Assembly: GCA_025360525.1 (NCBI GenBank) | Contig: JANYCA010000116.1 | Location: 1-33,360 of the forward strand | DNA length: 33,360 bases | Direction: 5' to 3' | Origin: Chitinophagaceae bacterium | Lineage (GTDB): Bacteria > Bacteroidota > Bacteroidia > Chitinophagales > Chitinophagaceae | Part shown: positions 8,306 through 17,165 of the stretch, piece after piece | Layout of the letters: each line of letters begins with the position of its first letter | Numbering within the stretch: the stretch's first letter is position 1 | Translations under genes and position numbers: made by a program | Notes under the pieces: model-generated | Seen by the model: the letters and a program-made list of their open reading frames with translations, nothing else | The model's database searches: none | Told to the model about the DNA's origin: nothing

Positions 8306-11300
8306 ATGAATATTATTCCTATGACAAAAAGCATCTGTATTTATATTTTTCTCCTGTCGCTTGGTTACACTTCGATATCACAAACAATAAGTCCGGAATT
8401 TGTTAATGTAAAACATTTAGCTAAATACGAGGCAACGCACCCCGAACTATTTAAGGTTTGTGCAACCTGTCCTAAAAAAGAAATTGATGGCGGTTGGAAA
8501 ACGTTGAATCATGATTTTCCCATCCCTGCAAACGCAATTATTAAAAGGCAGGCAAATATGCAAAAGCCATCAGGCCCATCTGCACCCCTGTCGCCATCAC
8601 CAGCACCGGTTACATCATTTTTGGGATATGTTGATCCTGCCCGCACTATTCCACCGGATACCCATGGGGCGGTGGGCCCCAACCATGTAGTAACTGCCAC
8701 CAATGATTACCTGTTGATACAATCAAAATCAGGTGCTGAAATCAATCGAATAGCGATTAGCTCTTTTACAGGTGTCGCCACTTCCTGCGACCCCTACATT
8801 CAGTACGACCCTGAATCAAAAAGATTTTTCTATTCTGCAATTGAATGTAACCCGGTTAATGGAAATAAAATGGCGATACTGGTTTCCAATTCAAGCGATC
8901 CGTCTGAAGGCTGGTTCCGGTATAGCTTTGTTCCGGACACATCTTATTTGTTAGACCATCCGTATCTTGGTTTCGACAACAGATGGTTAGTAGTTTCCGG
9001 AAGAAAGTTTCCACAATCTACCGGCAATTTTACAGGCACCATTTTATTTGTACTGGATAAAGCAACGCTCTTAGCAAATGAACCCATTACGTTCGGTGTA
9101 AATGCGCAACGATTGGAAAAAGGGCGAACCGAGGGTGATTCACCACTGCCGGTAACCCTGTACGGAACTAACCCAAGCCCCAATACTTTTTACATTTTAC
9201 AAAGCTGGAATGGCTTAAATACCTCCATCCGGCTTTCAACTGTAACGGGCACCCTCCCGAATGCTACCTGGAATACAACGGCCCCCGATGCGGTATTTGC
9301 TTTGGGTGGTACGCCATGGCTATTTTCCCCGGGCAATATTGTGGAGCAATTGGGCGAACCAAGAAAACTGGCAACCAACGATTCAAGAATCAGCAGTGCG
9401 GTGATGGTAAATGGTAATATCTGGTGTGCCCACCACATCGGTATCAGCGAAATTAATGTGGCAGTACAATGGTGGAAATTAAATGGAAAGCCAGGCGATT
9501 CTTTTGGCAACGTGTTGCAAAGAGGCCGAATTGGGGAAGGAATAAACAATAGCTACAGATGGTTTCCCAGCATTGCTGTAAATGAAAACGAAGATGTATT
9601 AATTGGGTATACCGTTTCAACCAATACATCAAGGGTAAGTGCCGCCTATAGTTTTAGAACGATTGCTACCCCTGCTAATACAACTTTAGCTGAAAATATT
9701 TATAAGGTTGGATTAAGTACCTATTTTAAAGATTTTGGAGGTCCAAAGGCCAGGTGGGGCGACTATAGCCACAGTGCATCGGATCCTGTTGATGGATCGC
9801 TTTGGACTATCCAGCAATATGCCGACCAACGCTCCGGAAATTCAGACAATCAGTCAAAATACGGCGTGTGGTGGGCAAGGGTAAAACCTACATCTTCCTT
9901 ACTTCAAACTGATGTAGCTGTCGGTAAGGTTATTGCACCTGCACCGGGCATTATTTGTAAACTACCGATTACAGCAACCATCACCATCATCAATCTTGGA
10001 AAAGATACCATAAAAAATGTGCAGGTTGGCATGTTGCTGGATGACATTTCCCTCGGGACATTAAATACGATAAACAACCTGTCAGTTGGATCATATGATA
10101 ATTCCGGCAACATTGCTTTGGCCCCAAATTTTACACCAACGCCCGGCAATCATACCCTCAAAATTTTTACCATCAATCCCAATGGAAAACTTGATCTAAA
10201 GCCGGAGAATGACACTACCACTGTTTCTTTTACTGTGGCACCGGTGCAACCACTGCCATATACAGAAAGTTTTGAAACCTTGCCTTTTCCTTCGGCAAAC
10301 GGTGCGGTAATTATAAATCCCGATAATAATATTACCTGGGCCTTAAACAACACCACAGGCAATCCCGGTAATAGTTCCATCTGGCTAAATTGCTTTGATT
10401 ATAATGCACCCGGCCAAAAAGATATTTACAGAACCAGCACTATAAATACAAGTATTTTAGACTCCTTAACAATACAATTTAATGTTGCTTATCAGCCAAC
10501 GAGCAATGGTAGCGATACATTAGCAGTTGTTATTTCTACTGATTGCGGTAATACCTGGATGCCTGCTAACTATAAAAAAGGCGGCACACAACTAGGCACG
10601 GTAGCAGGTACTACCGATAAAAGTTTTGTGCCAGCCAATGCAGGCCAATGGAGAACTGAAACGCTTTCCCTCACTGAGTTTTGTTCTATTAAAGCAGATA
10701 ATATTATGATCGGTTTTCAATCTATCAATGGGTATGGAAATAATATTTATTTAGATGGAATTGCTATTACGGGCTATGCCTCCAGCCAGCGAAATGCTGC
10801 ACTCCGATCTATTAACCTTCCTTTAGCTGCTATCTGCAGCAATGAGTATGCTACACAAATAAATTTTAGCAATGCAGGTACAGAAACCATCACAACCCTG
10901 CAATTAAATTACCAGTTAGATGGCGGCACCATCAATACCTTTAACTGGACTGGCAGCCTTGCCAGGTGTGGAAATATAACTACCACCCTTCCTTCACTTA
11001 CCGGAGCAGTTGGAACGCATTTAATAAAAATATTTACAAGCTCACCCAATGGCCTTCCGGATGAGTTTACCGGCAATGATACCCTTACAAAAACGTTCAG
11101 CATTTTTAGCACCACAGCAACTGCAACACCCGTGTTTGAGGGTTTTGAAGATCCTGCATTTCCAAGGCCTAACTGGGGAGTACAAAATGTAACTGGCGGA
11201 ACTACATTTGAACGTTCCGTATTAACAGCCAAAACAGGCACTGCATCGATGGTTATCAACAATGCTAATACACTTAATTCCTTTGGTGCTATTGATTATT

Positions 11301-11950
11301 TTATATCGCCATTGGTACAAAACAGCACCGCATTCGACTCGGTTTTTGTTGATTTTGATTTGGCATACAAGGCAGGCCAGCAATATCCGGGCTCCGGAGA
11401 TTTTCCGCTAGATACACTGCAAATACTGGCTACCAAAGACTGTGGCAAAACTTTTACATCCATCTGGGAAAAATGGGGCGAAGCATTGCAGACAACCGCT
11501 AATACAAATAATACCAACAGCAATTTTTTTATACCAGATAGTAAAGCTGATTGGAAAAAGCAACGAATTTATCTTACCCCATTGGTTGGCGCAGATAATT
11601 TTCAATTGTACTTTGCAGTAAAAGGAAATAAGCAAAATAATTTATGGCTTGATAACATAAATATCACCTCACAAATTTTACCACAGCGCTTAAAAAAACA
11701 AGGCTACTTAATATACCCTAATCCATTTAACGAAAGCTTTCTTATTCATCACTCGGCAGTGCAACCGCCTGTTGATTTGCAGTCTGTACAGGTATTTAAT
11801 GCAGCAGGCCAATTGGTATGGAGCCGGCAGTACAATGGAAACGCAGAGCGGCAAATAACTGTATCTGTAAAAAGCCTTTCAGCGGGTATTTATGTATTAA
11901 AGTTGATGTATACCAATAAAACAATTGTAGAACGAATTATAAAACAGTAA
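8306..11950 (+). CDS. Large secreted multidomain protein with T9SS type A sorting domain
   Basis: The ATG at 8306 gives 1214 residues; the in-frame ATG at 8321 gives a more compact signal peptide (MTKSICIY..., cleavage near SISQ) and is also possible. Order: signal peptide; a head of about 90-520 beginning with PPDTHGAVGPNHVV and rich in W/Y beta-strands, propeller-like but not of a family I can name; a CARDB-like beta-sandwich (about 530-645); a MAM/jelly-roll-like module starting LPYTESFE (about 650-825); a second CARDB-like module (830-935); a second jelly-roll-like module starting VFEGFEDP (940-1130); and a C-terminal sorting domain with YPNPFN, QSVQVFNAAGQ and the final YTNKTIVERIIKQ. 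T9SS exports such proteins across the outer membrane and removes the sorting domain. Everything from the first CARDB on is paralogous to the metalloprotease at 27439-30693. No catalytic motif is recognised. Confidence 0.9.
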   Translation: MNIIPMTKSICIYIFLLSLGYTSISQTISPEFVNVKHLAKYEATHPELFKVCATCPKKEIDGGWKTLNHDFPIPANAIIKRQANMQKPSGPSAPLSPSPAPVTSFLGYVDPARTIPPDTHGAVGPNHVVTATNDYLLIQSKSGAEINRIAISSFTGVATSCDPYIQYDPESKRFFYSAIECNPVNGNKMAILVSNSSDPSEGWFRYSFVPDTSYLLDHPYLGFDNRWLVVSGRKFPQSTGNFTGTILFVLDKATLLANEPITFGVNAQRLEKGRTEGDSPLPVTLYGTNPSPNTFYILQSWNGLNTSIRLSTVTGTLPNATWNTTAPDAVFALGGTPWLFSPGNIVEQLGEPRKLATNDSRISSAVMVNGNIWCAHHIGISEINVAVQWWKLNGKPGDSFGNVLQRGRIGEGINNSYRWFPSIAVNENEDVLIGYTVSTNTSRVSAAYSFRTIATPANTTLAENIYKVGLSTYFKDFGGPKARWGDYSHSASDPVDGSLWTIQQYADQRSGNSDNQSKYGVWWARVKPTSSLLQTDVAVGKVIAPAPGIICKLPITATITIINLGKDTIKNVQVGMLLDDISLGTLNTINNLSVGSYDNSGNIALAPNFTPTPGNHTLKIFTINPNGKLDLKPENDTTTVSFTVAPVQPLPYTESFETLPFPSANGAVIINPDNNITWALNNTTGNPGNSSIWLNCFDYNAPGQKDIYRTSTINTSILDSLTIQFNVAYQPTSNGSDTLAVVISTDCGNTWMPANYKKGGTQLGTVAGTTDKSFVPANAGQWRTETLSLTEFCSIKADNIMIGFQSINGYGNNIYLDGIAITGYASSQRNAALRSINLPLAAICSNEYATQINFSNAGTETITTLQLNYQLDGGTINTFNWTGSLARCGNITTTLPSLTGAVGTHLIKIFTSSPNGLPDEFTGNDTLTKTFSIFSTTATATPVFEGFEDPAFPRPNWGVQNVTGGTTFERSVLTAKTGTASMVINNANTLNSFGAIDYFISPLVQNSTAFDSVFVDFDLAYKAGQQYPGSGDFPLDTLQILATKDCGKTFTSIWEKWGEALQTTANTNNTNSNFFIPDSKADWKKQRIYLTPLVGADNFQLYFAVKGNKQNNLWLDNINITSQILPQRLKKQGYLIYPNPFNESFLIHHSAVQPPVDLQSVQVFNAAGQLVWSRQYNGNAERQITVSVKSLSAGIYVLKLMYTNKTIVERIIKQ

Positions 11951-12031
11951 GCACTTTCTAACTAAAAATATAATCTTAATAAGCATAAAAACATTCACTT
12001 TATTACCAGCGAAAAACCCTGCATTCAAATT

Positions 12032-12105
12032 TGTCGCCGGTTAGTGGGGTGTACCATCCGGGGCGTACGCCGTGGGCGGTGTCCACCACAACTGTTCAGA
12101 AGAAT
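12032..12105. repeat. GC-rich palindromic segment, outer part of an intergenic repeat region
   Basis: A locally GC-rich stretch in an AT-rich spacer contains the perfect 10-bp palindrome GGCGTACGCC (12062-12071), flanked by GGTGTACC and GGTGTCCACC. It has no ORF and looks like part of the repeat element that continues to 12270; that link is inference. Confidence 0.45.
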
Positions 12106-12123
12106 TTCATGTTTACAAAATCT

Positions 12124-12270
12124 AATATCACCCTTACAGGCTTTCGGCAATTGTTAATTAATTTTTTCTATAGTAATATCATCCCTTCGGGATTTTAAAG
12201 CCTGTAAGGCTGACATTAATATAGCCTAAAGAAGCACAAGCCTATAGGAAATCCTGAAGGGGTGACATTA
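12124..12270. repeat. Intergenic element of related inverted repeats (REP/MITE-like)
   Basis: Arm A at 12174-12195 pairs with 12249-12270 as an inverted repeat matching at 19 of 22 positions. Arm B at 12124-12144 pairs with 12197-12217, matching at 19 of 21. All four units end in a shared ATCA/GTCA-type box plus a pyrimidine run, so they look like diverged copies of one unit. The 492-base gap between 11950 and 12443 contains no gene, so the element is non-coding. No transposase or target-site duplication was seen. Confidence 0.7.
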
Positions 12271-12442
12271 TTTTACCGTATATTTTTCATTGTACTACAA
12301 AAGACTAAAATCTTCCGAACATTTATTGTGTCCGCACCGCCCAGGAAGAACCTTGTATTTCGATAGCTTGAAATGCACCCTGAAAAACGCTAACAGGGGC
12401 TTTTCTTTTTTAACTGTATATTGCAAACACAAAAAATTCTTA

Positions 12443-13732
12443 ATGAAATACCTCCCCTTAAATTCTGCAATTTTTATCCAGAACAGGAAACGCTTTATTG
12501 AACGGATGGATAAAAATTCCATTGCAATATTTAACAGTAATGACGAGATGCCAGCCAATGGTGACAGCCTTCATACTTTTAAACAAAATTCCGATCTTTT
12601 CTGGCTAACTGGTATAGAACAGGCAGATACTATGTTGGTATTATTTCCGGATAATCCGGATGTAAAATACCGGGAAGTACTTGTACTGACAAGGCCTAAT
12701 GAGATGAAAGAAAAATGGAACGGGCACCTGTTAAGAACACAGGAAGCCACCGCTATTTCGGGCATCAAAACAATTATATGGTTGGACACCTTGGATCCGC
12801 TGTTACAACCGTGGATACATTTGACCGATACCATCTTTTTAAACAGCAACGAAAACGACCGCAAAGCCAGCCTGTTGATGGCAAGGGATTATAGATATGC
12901 AGCAGAAATGAAAGAGCGCTATCCATTACACAATTACAAACGCAGCGCAAAAATATTAAAGGAGTTAAGGGCCATTAAAACTGCATTGGAAGTTGAAGTA
13001 ACACAAAAAGCGATTGACATTACAGATACTACTTTTAGAAGTCTGTTGAAATTTATCAAGCCAGGTGTAATGGAGTATGAAATTGAAGCAGAAATTATGC
13101 ACTCCTTTTTATCTCAAAGAGCCAGTGGAGAAGCTTATGGCAGTATAATAGCAAGTGGAGACAGGGCAAGAACCCTGCATTATATAGAGAACAACCAGGA
13201 GTGTAAAGATGGAGAAATGCTGCTGATGGATTTTGGTGCTTTGTACGGGAATTACGCAGCCGATCTTACCCGTACCATACCGGTAAATGGTAAATTCAGC
13301 AAGCGCCAGAAAGTGGTGTACAATGCCTGCCTGCACCTGCACCATTTTGCTGCAAGCATTTTAAAGCCCGGCATCAGCATCGTTAATTACACAGAAAAAG
13401 TAGGCGACGAAGCCAGCATCATCTTTCAAAAAATAGGGCTGCTAAAAAAATCTGATTTAAAAAATGAAGATGCTGATAACAGGGCCTACCGCAAATATCT
13501 TTACCACGGCATTTCGCATCATTTGGGCATAGATGTGCACGACCTTGGAACAAAAACAGAACCCATTAAAGCAGGTATGCTGTTTACGATTGAGCCGGGC
13601 ATTTATATTGAGGAAGAAAAAATGGGTGTCCGGATTGAAAATAATTTCTGGATTACCAAAACCGGCAACAAAGACCTAATGAAAAATATACCAATAACAG
13701 TGGAGCAAATTGAAGGGCTGATGAGGAAATAA
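12443..13732 (+). CDS. M24B-family aminopeptidase (Xaa-Pro aminopeptidase, PepP-like)
   Basis: The ATG at 12443 gives 429 residues and starts with the typical N-terminal MKYLPLNSAIFIQNRKRF; an upstream in-frame extension to 12290 is not protein-like. The N-terminal half has the DLFWLTG segment of the aminopeptidase-P N-domain. The C-terminal pita-bread domain has all five metal ligands: D263 (LLMDFG), D274 (AADLTRT), H359 (HGISHHLGIDVHD), E384 (TIEPGIYI) and E399 (GVRIENN). The HGISHHLG...HD spacing matches E. coli PepP. These Mn-dependent cytoplasmic enzymes release the N-terminal residue before proline. It is preceded by the repeat-containing spacer and appears to stand alone. Confidence 0.93.
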   Translation: MKYLPLNSAIFIQNRKRFIERMDKNSIAIFNSNDEMPANGDSLHTFKQNSDLFWLTGIEQADTMLVLFPDNPDVKYREVLVLTRPNEMKEKWNGHLLRTQEATAISGIKTIIWLDTLDPLLQPWIHLTDTIFLNSNENDRKASLLMARDYRYAAEMKERYPLHNYKRSAKILKELRAIKTALEVEVTQKAIDITDTTFRSLLKFIKPGVMEYEIEAEIMHSFLSQRASGEAYGSIIASGDRARTLHYIENNQECKDGEMLLMDFGALYGNYAADLTRTIPVNGKFSKRQKVVYNACLHLHHFAASILKPGISIVNYTEKVGDEASIIFQKIGLLKKSDLKNEDADNRAYRKYLYHGISHHLGIDVHDLGTKTEPIKAGMLFTIEPGIYIEEEKMGVRIENNFWITKTGNKDLMKNIPITVEQIEGLMRK

Positions 13733-13927
13733 GCCTTACGTCAAATCGCTTACCAATGGGGCGGATTCAACGAGCAGTCAGCGCAAAAGATAATATTTAA
13801 ATAAACACTTTAAGTCAGATAAAGATTGCCTTTGGTTTAATTTCAATTATTGGCTTTCGATTTTTTTAATTCAAAACGATTGTTGGTCGGCGGTAGCCGG
13901 CCATCATCAATCGGATATCAATCAAAC

Positions 13928-14704
13928 ATGAAAAAACAAATCCCCAACCTCTTTACCTTAATCAATTTAATTTTTGGCTGTATTGCCGTTGTGATGGCTT
14001 TACAAACAGACAATATCAACATCTACACCAACGATGAATTTAACAGCAGTTTTAATGTACCGGAAAAACTAGCCTTTGCGTCGCTGTTTATTTTTGCTGC
14101 AGCCGCCGTTGATTTTTTAGATGGCTTTGTGGCAAGGCTTTTCCAAACATCTTCCGAAATGGGCAAGCAGCTTGATTCCCTGGCAGATGTAGTTAGTTTT
14201 GGTGTTTGTCCTGCGGTGATTTTATACCAGTTGTTACGGCTGAGTTTTATCAAAGAAGAAAACGGTCTCGATGTGGCTTTTGCATGGTTGCTGCCGGCTT
14301 TCATCCTTGCCGCAGCAGCAGCATACAGGCTGGCAAAATTCAATTTAGACCCCTCCCAACACTTTGGATTTAAGGGAGTACCCACACCAGCTGTCGGCTT
14401 ATTGGTTGCTTCATTTCCACTCATCCTGCATTATGGCAGCAGCTTTCATTATATCAATGAAATAATGATTAATAAGTGGTTTTTATATGGGCTCATTATC
14501 ACACTAAGCTCGCTGATGGTAAGTAATTTACCCTTAATTGCGCTAAAGTTTTCGGGCTTTAGTGTTAAAAATGATTTCCCCAAATTAATATTGATGGGTA
14601 TTGGAATAGTGTCGGTGTTGTTTTTAAAATGGCTGGCCGTTCCAATTATTTTCGTTGCCTACATTCTTATATCTTTGACGTTCAAAAATAAAGCGACCAC
14701 ATGA
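13928..14704 (+). CDS. pssA: CDP-diacylglycerol-serine O-phosphatidyltransferase
   Basis: From the ATG at 13928 the protein has 258 residues and begins MKKQIPNLFTLINLIFGC, the typical start of this enzyme. The CDP-alcohol phosphotransferase signature D-G-x2-A-R-x8-G-x3-D-x3-D is intact (DGFVAR ... GKQLDSLAD), followed by VVSFGVCPA, which is characteristic of the serine enzyme. About seven hydrophobic segments follow. It makes phosphatidylserine from CDP-diacylglycerol and serine in the inner membrane, the precursor of phosphatidylethanolamine. Its stop codon overlaps the purS start (ATGA), so the two genes are probably translationally coupled although functionally unrelated. Confidence 0.94.
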   Translation: MKKQIPNLFTLINLIFGCIAVVMALQTDNINIYTNDEFNSSFNVPEKLAFASLFIFAAAAVDFLDGFVARLFQTSSEMGKQLDSLADVVSFGVCPAVILYQLLRLSFIKEENGLDVAFAWLLPAFILAAAAAYRLAKFNLDPSQHFGFKGVPTPAVGLLVASFPLILHYGSSFHYINEIMINKWFLYGLIITLSSLMVSNLPLIALKFSGFSVKNDFPKLILMGIGIVSVLFLKWLAVPIIFVAYILISLTFKNKATT

Positions 14705-14946
14705 TTTATACTGCACAAATAAAAGTAATGCCATTAAAAGAACTGCTGGATCCACAGGGAAAAGCGGTAATGGGTGGGCTTCAAAACCTGGGTTTAAACG
14801 CCATACAAGATGTAAGAATTGGAAAAAATATCAGCCTGCAGATAGAAGCTGATTCAACAGAAGCTGCTCACCAGATAGCAGAAGAAGCCAGCAAAAAGTT
14901 ATTGGCCAACCAGGTAATGGAAATCTTTGAAATCACTATCAGTTAA
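14701..14946 (+). CDS. purS: Phosphoribosylformylglycinamidine synthase subunit PurS
   Basis: This 81-residue protein matches PurS in size and pattern: a beta-strand start with YTAQIKVMPLKELLDPQG, the GxxxxxGL region in VMGGLQNLGLNAIQDVRIGK, and a second strand-helix unit ending LLANQVMEIFEI. PurS bridges PurL and PurQ in the small-PurL FGAM synthetase of purine synthesis. Neither purQ nor purL is in the window. The start codon shares 4 nt with the end of pssA. Confidence 0.9.
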   Translation: MIYTAQIKVMPLKELLDPQGKAVMGGLQNLGLNAIQDVRIGKNISLQIEADSTEAAHQIAEEASKKLLANQVMEIFEITIS

Positions 14947-15031
14947 TGCAATCATTTGCTGATGTGCTAATTTTAAACGCTTGTCATTAACGGCCATATA
15001 AATAACCAGTACAATAGCAAACCAGCACAGT

Positions 15032-15697
15032 ATGCTTTACATTGTTCCCACGCCCATCGGCAACCTTGCCGATATCACTTTCAGGGCTATTGATATTTTA
15101 AAATCAGTTGATTTAATATTGGCAGAGGATACCCGTACCTCATCGGTTTTATTGAACCATTATCAAATTCACAAACCCATTTCTCCTTATCACCAGCACA
15201 ACGAACATAAAATTGTTCAGCACCTGGCAGAACAATTACAAGCCGGTAAAACCATTGCCTTGCTTACCGATGCAGGCACACCCGGCATCAGCGACCCTGC
15301 TTTTTTATTAGTAAGAGAATGTATTAAATACGATGTAAAAGTAGAGTGCCTCCCCGGTGCTACCGCTTTTGTACCTGCCCTTGTTAACAGTGGCTTACCT
15401 ATAAACAACTTTTGTTTTGAAGGTTTTCTGCCATTAAAAAAAGGGCGACAAACTTTTTTAAAAAAGATGGCGGCTGAAGAACGCACCATGGTTTTTTACG
15501 AAAGCCCCATGCGGCTGGTAAAAACATTGAACGACTTCATCAATACATTTGGCCCCGACAGGCAATGTTGCGTAAGCCGTGAACTCACCAAAAAATTTGA
15601 AGAAAACAAAAGAGGCAGTCTACAGGAAGTACACGATCATTTCAATGCCAAACCCGTAAAAGGTGAAATTGTAATTGTGGTTCAGGGAAAGTTGTAG
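15032..15697 (+). CDS. rsmI: 16S rRNA (cytidine1402-2'-O)-methyltransferase RsmI
   Basis: This 221-residue tetrapyrrole-methylase-fold protein has the RsmI motifs in order: VPTPIGNLADITFRA at the N-terminus, AEDTRTSSVLLNHY, LLTDAGTPGISDPAF for SAM binding, ECLPGATAFVPALVNSGLP, and FYESPMRL. It methylates the 2'-O of C1402 in the ribosomal P site. It is shorter than the E. coli protein (286) because it ends after the catalytic fold with no C-terminal extension. The next gene is convergent, 136 bases away. Confidence 0.95.
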   Translation: MLYIVPTPIGNLADITFRAIDILKSVDLILAEDTRTSSVLLNHYQIHKPISPYHQHNEHKIVQHLAEQLQAGKTIALLTDAGTPGISDPAFLLVRECIKYDVKVECLPGATAFVPALVNSGLPINNFCFEGFLPLKKGRQTFLKKMAAEERTMVFYESPMRLVKTLNDFINTFGPDRQCCVSRELTKKFEENKRGSLQEVHDHFNAKPVKGEIVIVVQGKL

Positions 15698-15833
15698 TTT
15701 TTTTTGTTGAACGGGCATTTGTTTTTCAAAGCATCATCGTTGTGTCACTCTCTTGTACGGAATACCTTTTGGCAACATTCTACACCTCAATTATTGGGTA
15801 ATGCAAACCGACCAGTAAAACAACACTTCTGTT

Positions 15834-16895
15834 TCACCAAACATTCCTCGGACAGGTATCACCATATTTATTCCCCAGCAAAAAACCAATGATTATTTCG
15901 TGTGTATTACGGGAGTAATTCACCAGTTTGGAAGTAGAAACATCATACGAATAACCAACGTTAAAAGTGTTGGAAACATTCAAGCCGGCCATAGCAGTAA
16001 AGCCGCCCAGCAGATCACCAAAACGATAGCCACTGCCAATCCAAACCTTATCCTGGTACTGTAATTTAGCGTTAATATAAACCTGCGTCGGATAAGGATT
16101 AATAAATTGCACCATCACCGAAGGAAGCAAAGAAATATCCTCGTTTAGCAAAAATTTATACCCTGCCGTTGTAAAAAAATGCGGCACAAAATCGCCGCCA
16201 TATTTATTATCTTTTACAAAGTTTGCCTTGGCAGGCACAATGTTTAAAACAGAAACACCCACAAAATATTCAGCCGAATACAACCAAAGCCCGGCGCCGA
16301 TTTCAGGTTTTATTTTTGATATTTCTCCGCTGTTGTAGCCAATGGCCGGGTCGTTGACATTTAAAGAACCCCACTGTATTTTTGATGCATCCAGGCTTAC
16401 AGCTGTAATGCCCGCCATAAAGCCGGCAGACAATGTGGTACGGGCAGTAATGCCTTTGTGGTAAGCATACGTAACATACCCTCCCCACCTGTTAAGATAA
16501 CCCGTTTTATCACTCACAATAATACCACCCAGCCCATGATGCGGCTCTGCAGCAGTGTAGCTTTCCATATATTGACGGCCCCGTGGATTTTCTCCCGGCA
16601 CATCATAAGAAGTTGCCGAGGTACGGTAATCTTTTTTCCCAACCGGACCTTGAATGCTTAAATAAGTAGTAACAGGTGCGCCATCAATTCCGGTCCATTG
16701 GTTGCGGTAACTGATTTTTACATCCGTATAATTCTCAATGCCGGTAATAGCGGGGTTGATAATATAATTGTTAAGAATATATTGAGTATAAACCGGCTTT
16801 TGCTGTGCGGCCATATATTTTACTGCGAACATTACACAAAAAAACAGCAGTCGTTTTACCGATGCGTTATTAAAAGATTGCAGTAACTGTTTCAT
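15834..16895 (-). CDS. PorP/SprF-family outer-membrane protein (type IX secretion-associated)
   Basis: The 353-residue protein has a signal peptide (hydrophobic core, cleavage near MAAQ) followed by QKPVYTQYILNNYIINPAITGIENY, the hallmark N-terminus of PorP/SprF proteins. The rest is amphipathic beta-strands ending in the usual YDVSTSKLVNYSRNTHE region and a CPRNVW tail. The family forms a 14-strand-type outer-membrane barrel; members link T9SS function, gliding (SprF with SprB) or gingipain export (PorP). No porKLMN or sprB-like gene is nearby, so this is probably one of several stand-alone paralogues, likely tied to a particular cargo. The two T9SS cargo genes in the window lie 4 kb and 11 kb away. 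Confidence 0.92.
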   Translation of the reverse strand: MKQLLQSFNNASVKRLLFFCVMFAVKYMAAQQKPVYTQYILNNYIINPAITGIENYTDVKISYRNQWTGIDGAPVTTYLSIQGPVGKKDYRTSATSYDVPGENPRGRQYMESYTAAEPHHGLGGIIVSDKTGYLNRWGGYVTYAYHKGITARTTLSAGFMAGITAVSLDASKIQWGSLNVNDPAIGYNSGEISKIKPEIGAGLWLYSAEYFVGVSVLNIVPAKANFVKDNKYGGDFVPHFFTTAGYKFLLNEDISLLPSVMVQFINPYPTQVYINAKLQYQDKVWIGSGYRFGDLLGGFTAMAGLNVSNTFNVGYSYDVSTSKLVNYSRNTHEIIIGFLLGNKYGDTCPRNVW

Positions 16896-17064
16896 AAAAA
16901 ATAACCTGTTTTCATAAGCAAGTTTAACATAAACGATTTCGAAAGTAAGCTTTTACATTTACAAATTCAGCAAGTAGCGGATAGCTGGATAGTCGCTTTT
17001 TGGTTAGATGTTGAAAATGAAATTTTAATTTCAGTCAATCATTTTAATGGTTCGCCTTAAAAAA

Positions 17065-17148
17065 CTTCTACCTTTTACCTTTTACCTTTTGACTTATAAT
17101 TTTTCCCTTTTACCTTGTTACTTTTAACTTTTAACTTTACCCTTTTCC
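17065..17148 (+). repeat. Array of twelve in-phase 7-bp repeats (consensus CTTTTAC)
   Basis: From 17065 to 17148 the sequence divides without any insertion or deletion into twelve consecutive heptamers. Three are exactly CTTTTAC (units 2, 3 and 7), two are CTTTTAA, and the rest differ at one to three positions. Eleven of twelve begin with C, and one strand is almost purely pyrimidine plus A. The array ends 17 nt before the start codon of the permease gene that heads the five-gene operon. Its function is not known. Confidence 0.85.
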
Positions 17149-17165
17149 ATGATTATCTTTAAAAA

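Noticed and set aside
11783..11808. The 26-base identity with 27581-27606 as an insertion sequence or attachment site
   Set aside because: It lies inside homologous coding sequence of the two sorting domains, in the same reading frame, so shared descent of the genes explains it.
12290..12442. N-terminal 51-residue extension of the M24 aminopeptidase
   Set aside because: It lacks an ATG, is unlike the family N-terminus, and overlaps the margin of the repeat region. The ATG at 12443 starts a normal family N-terminus.
15698..15833. A small gene between rsmI and the PorP/SprF gene
   Set aside because: The short frame there has no initiation context, no recognisable pattern and runs into the antisense of the PorP/SprF gene.
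17065..17148. The heptamer array as a CRISPR or as a sigma-70 promoter (TTGAC near TATAA inside it)
   Set aside because: Repeat units are 7 bp with no spacers, so it is not a CRISPR. The TTGAC- and TATAA-like strings are adjacent rather than about 17 bp apart and belong to the repeat units.
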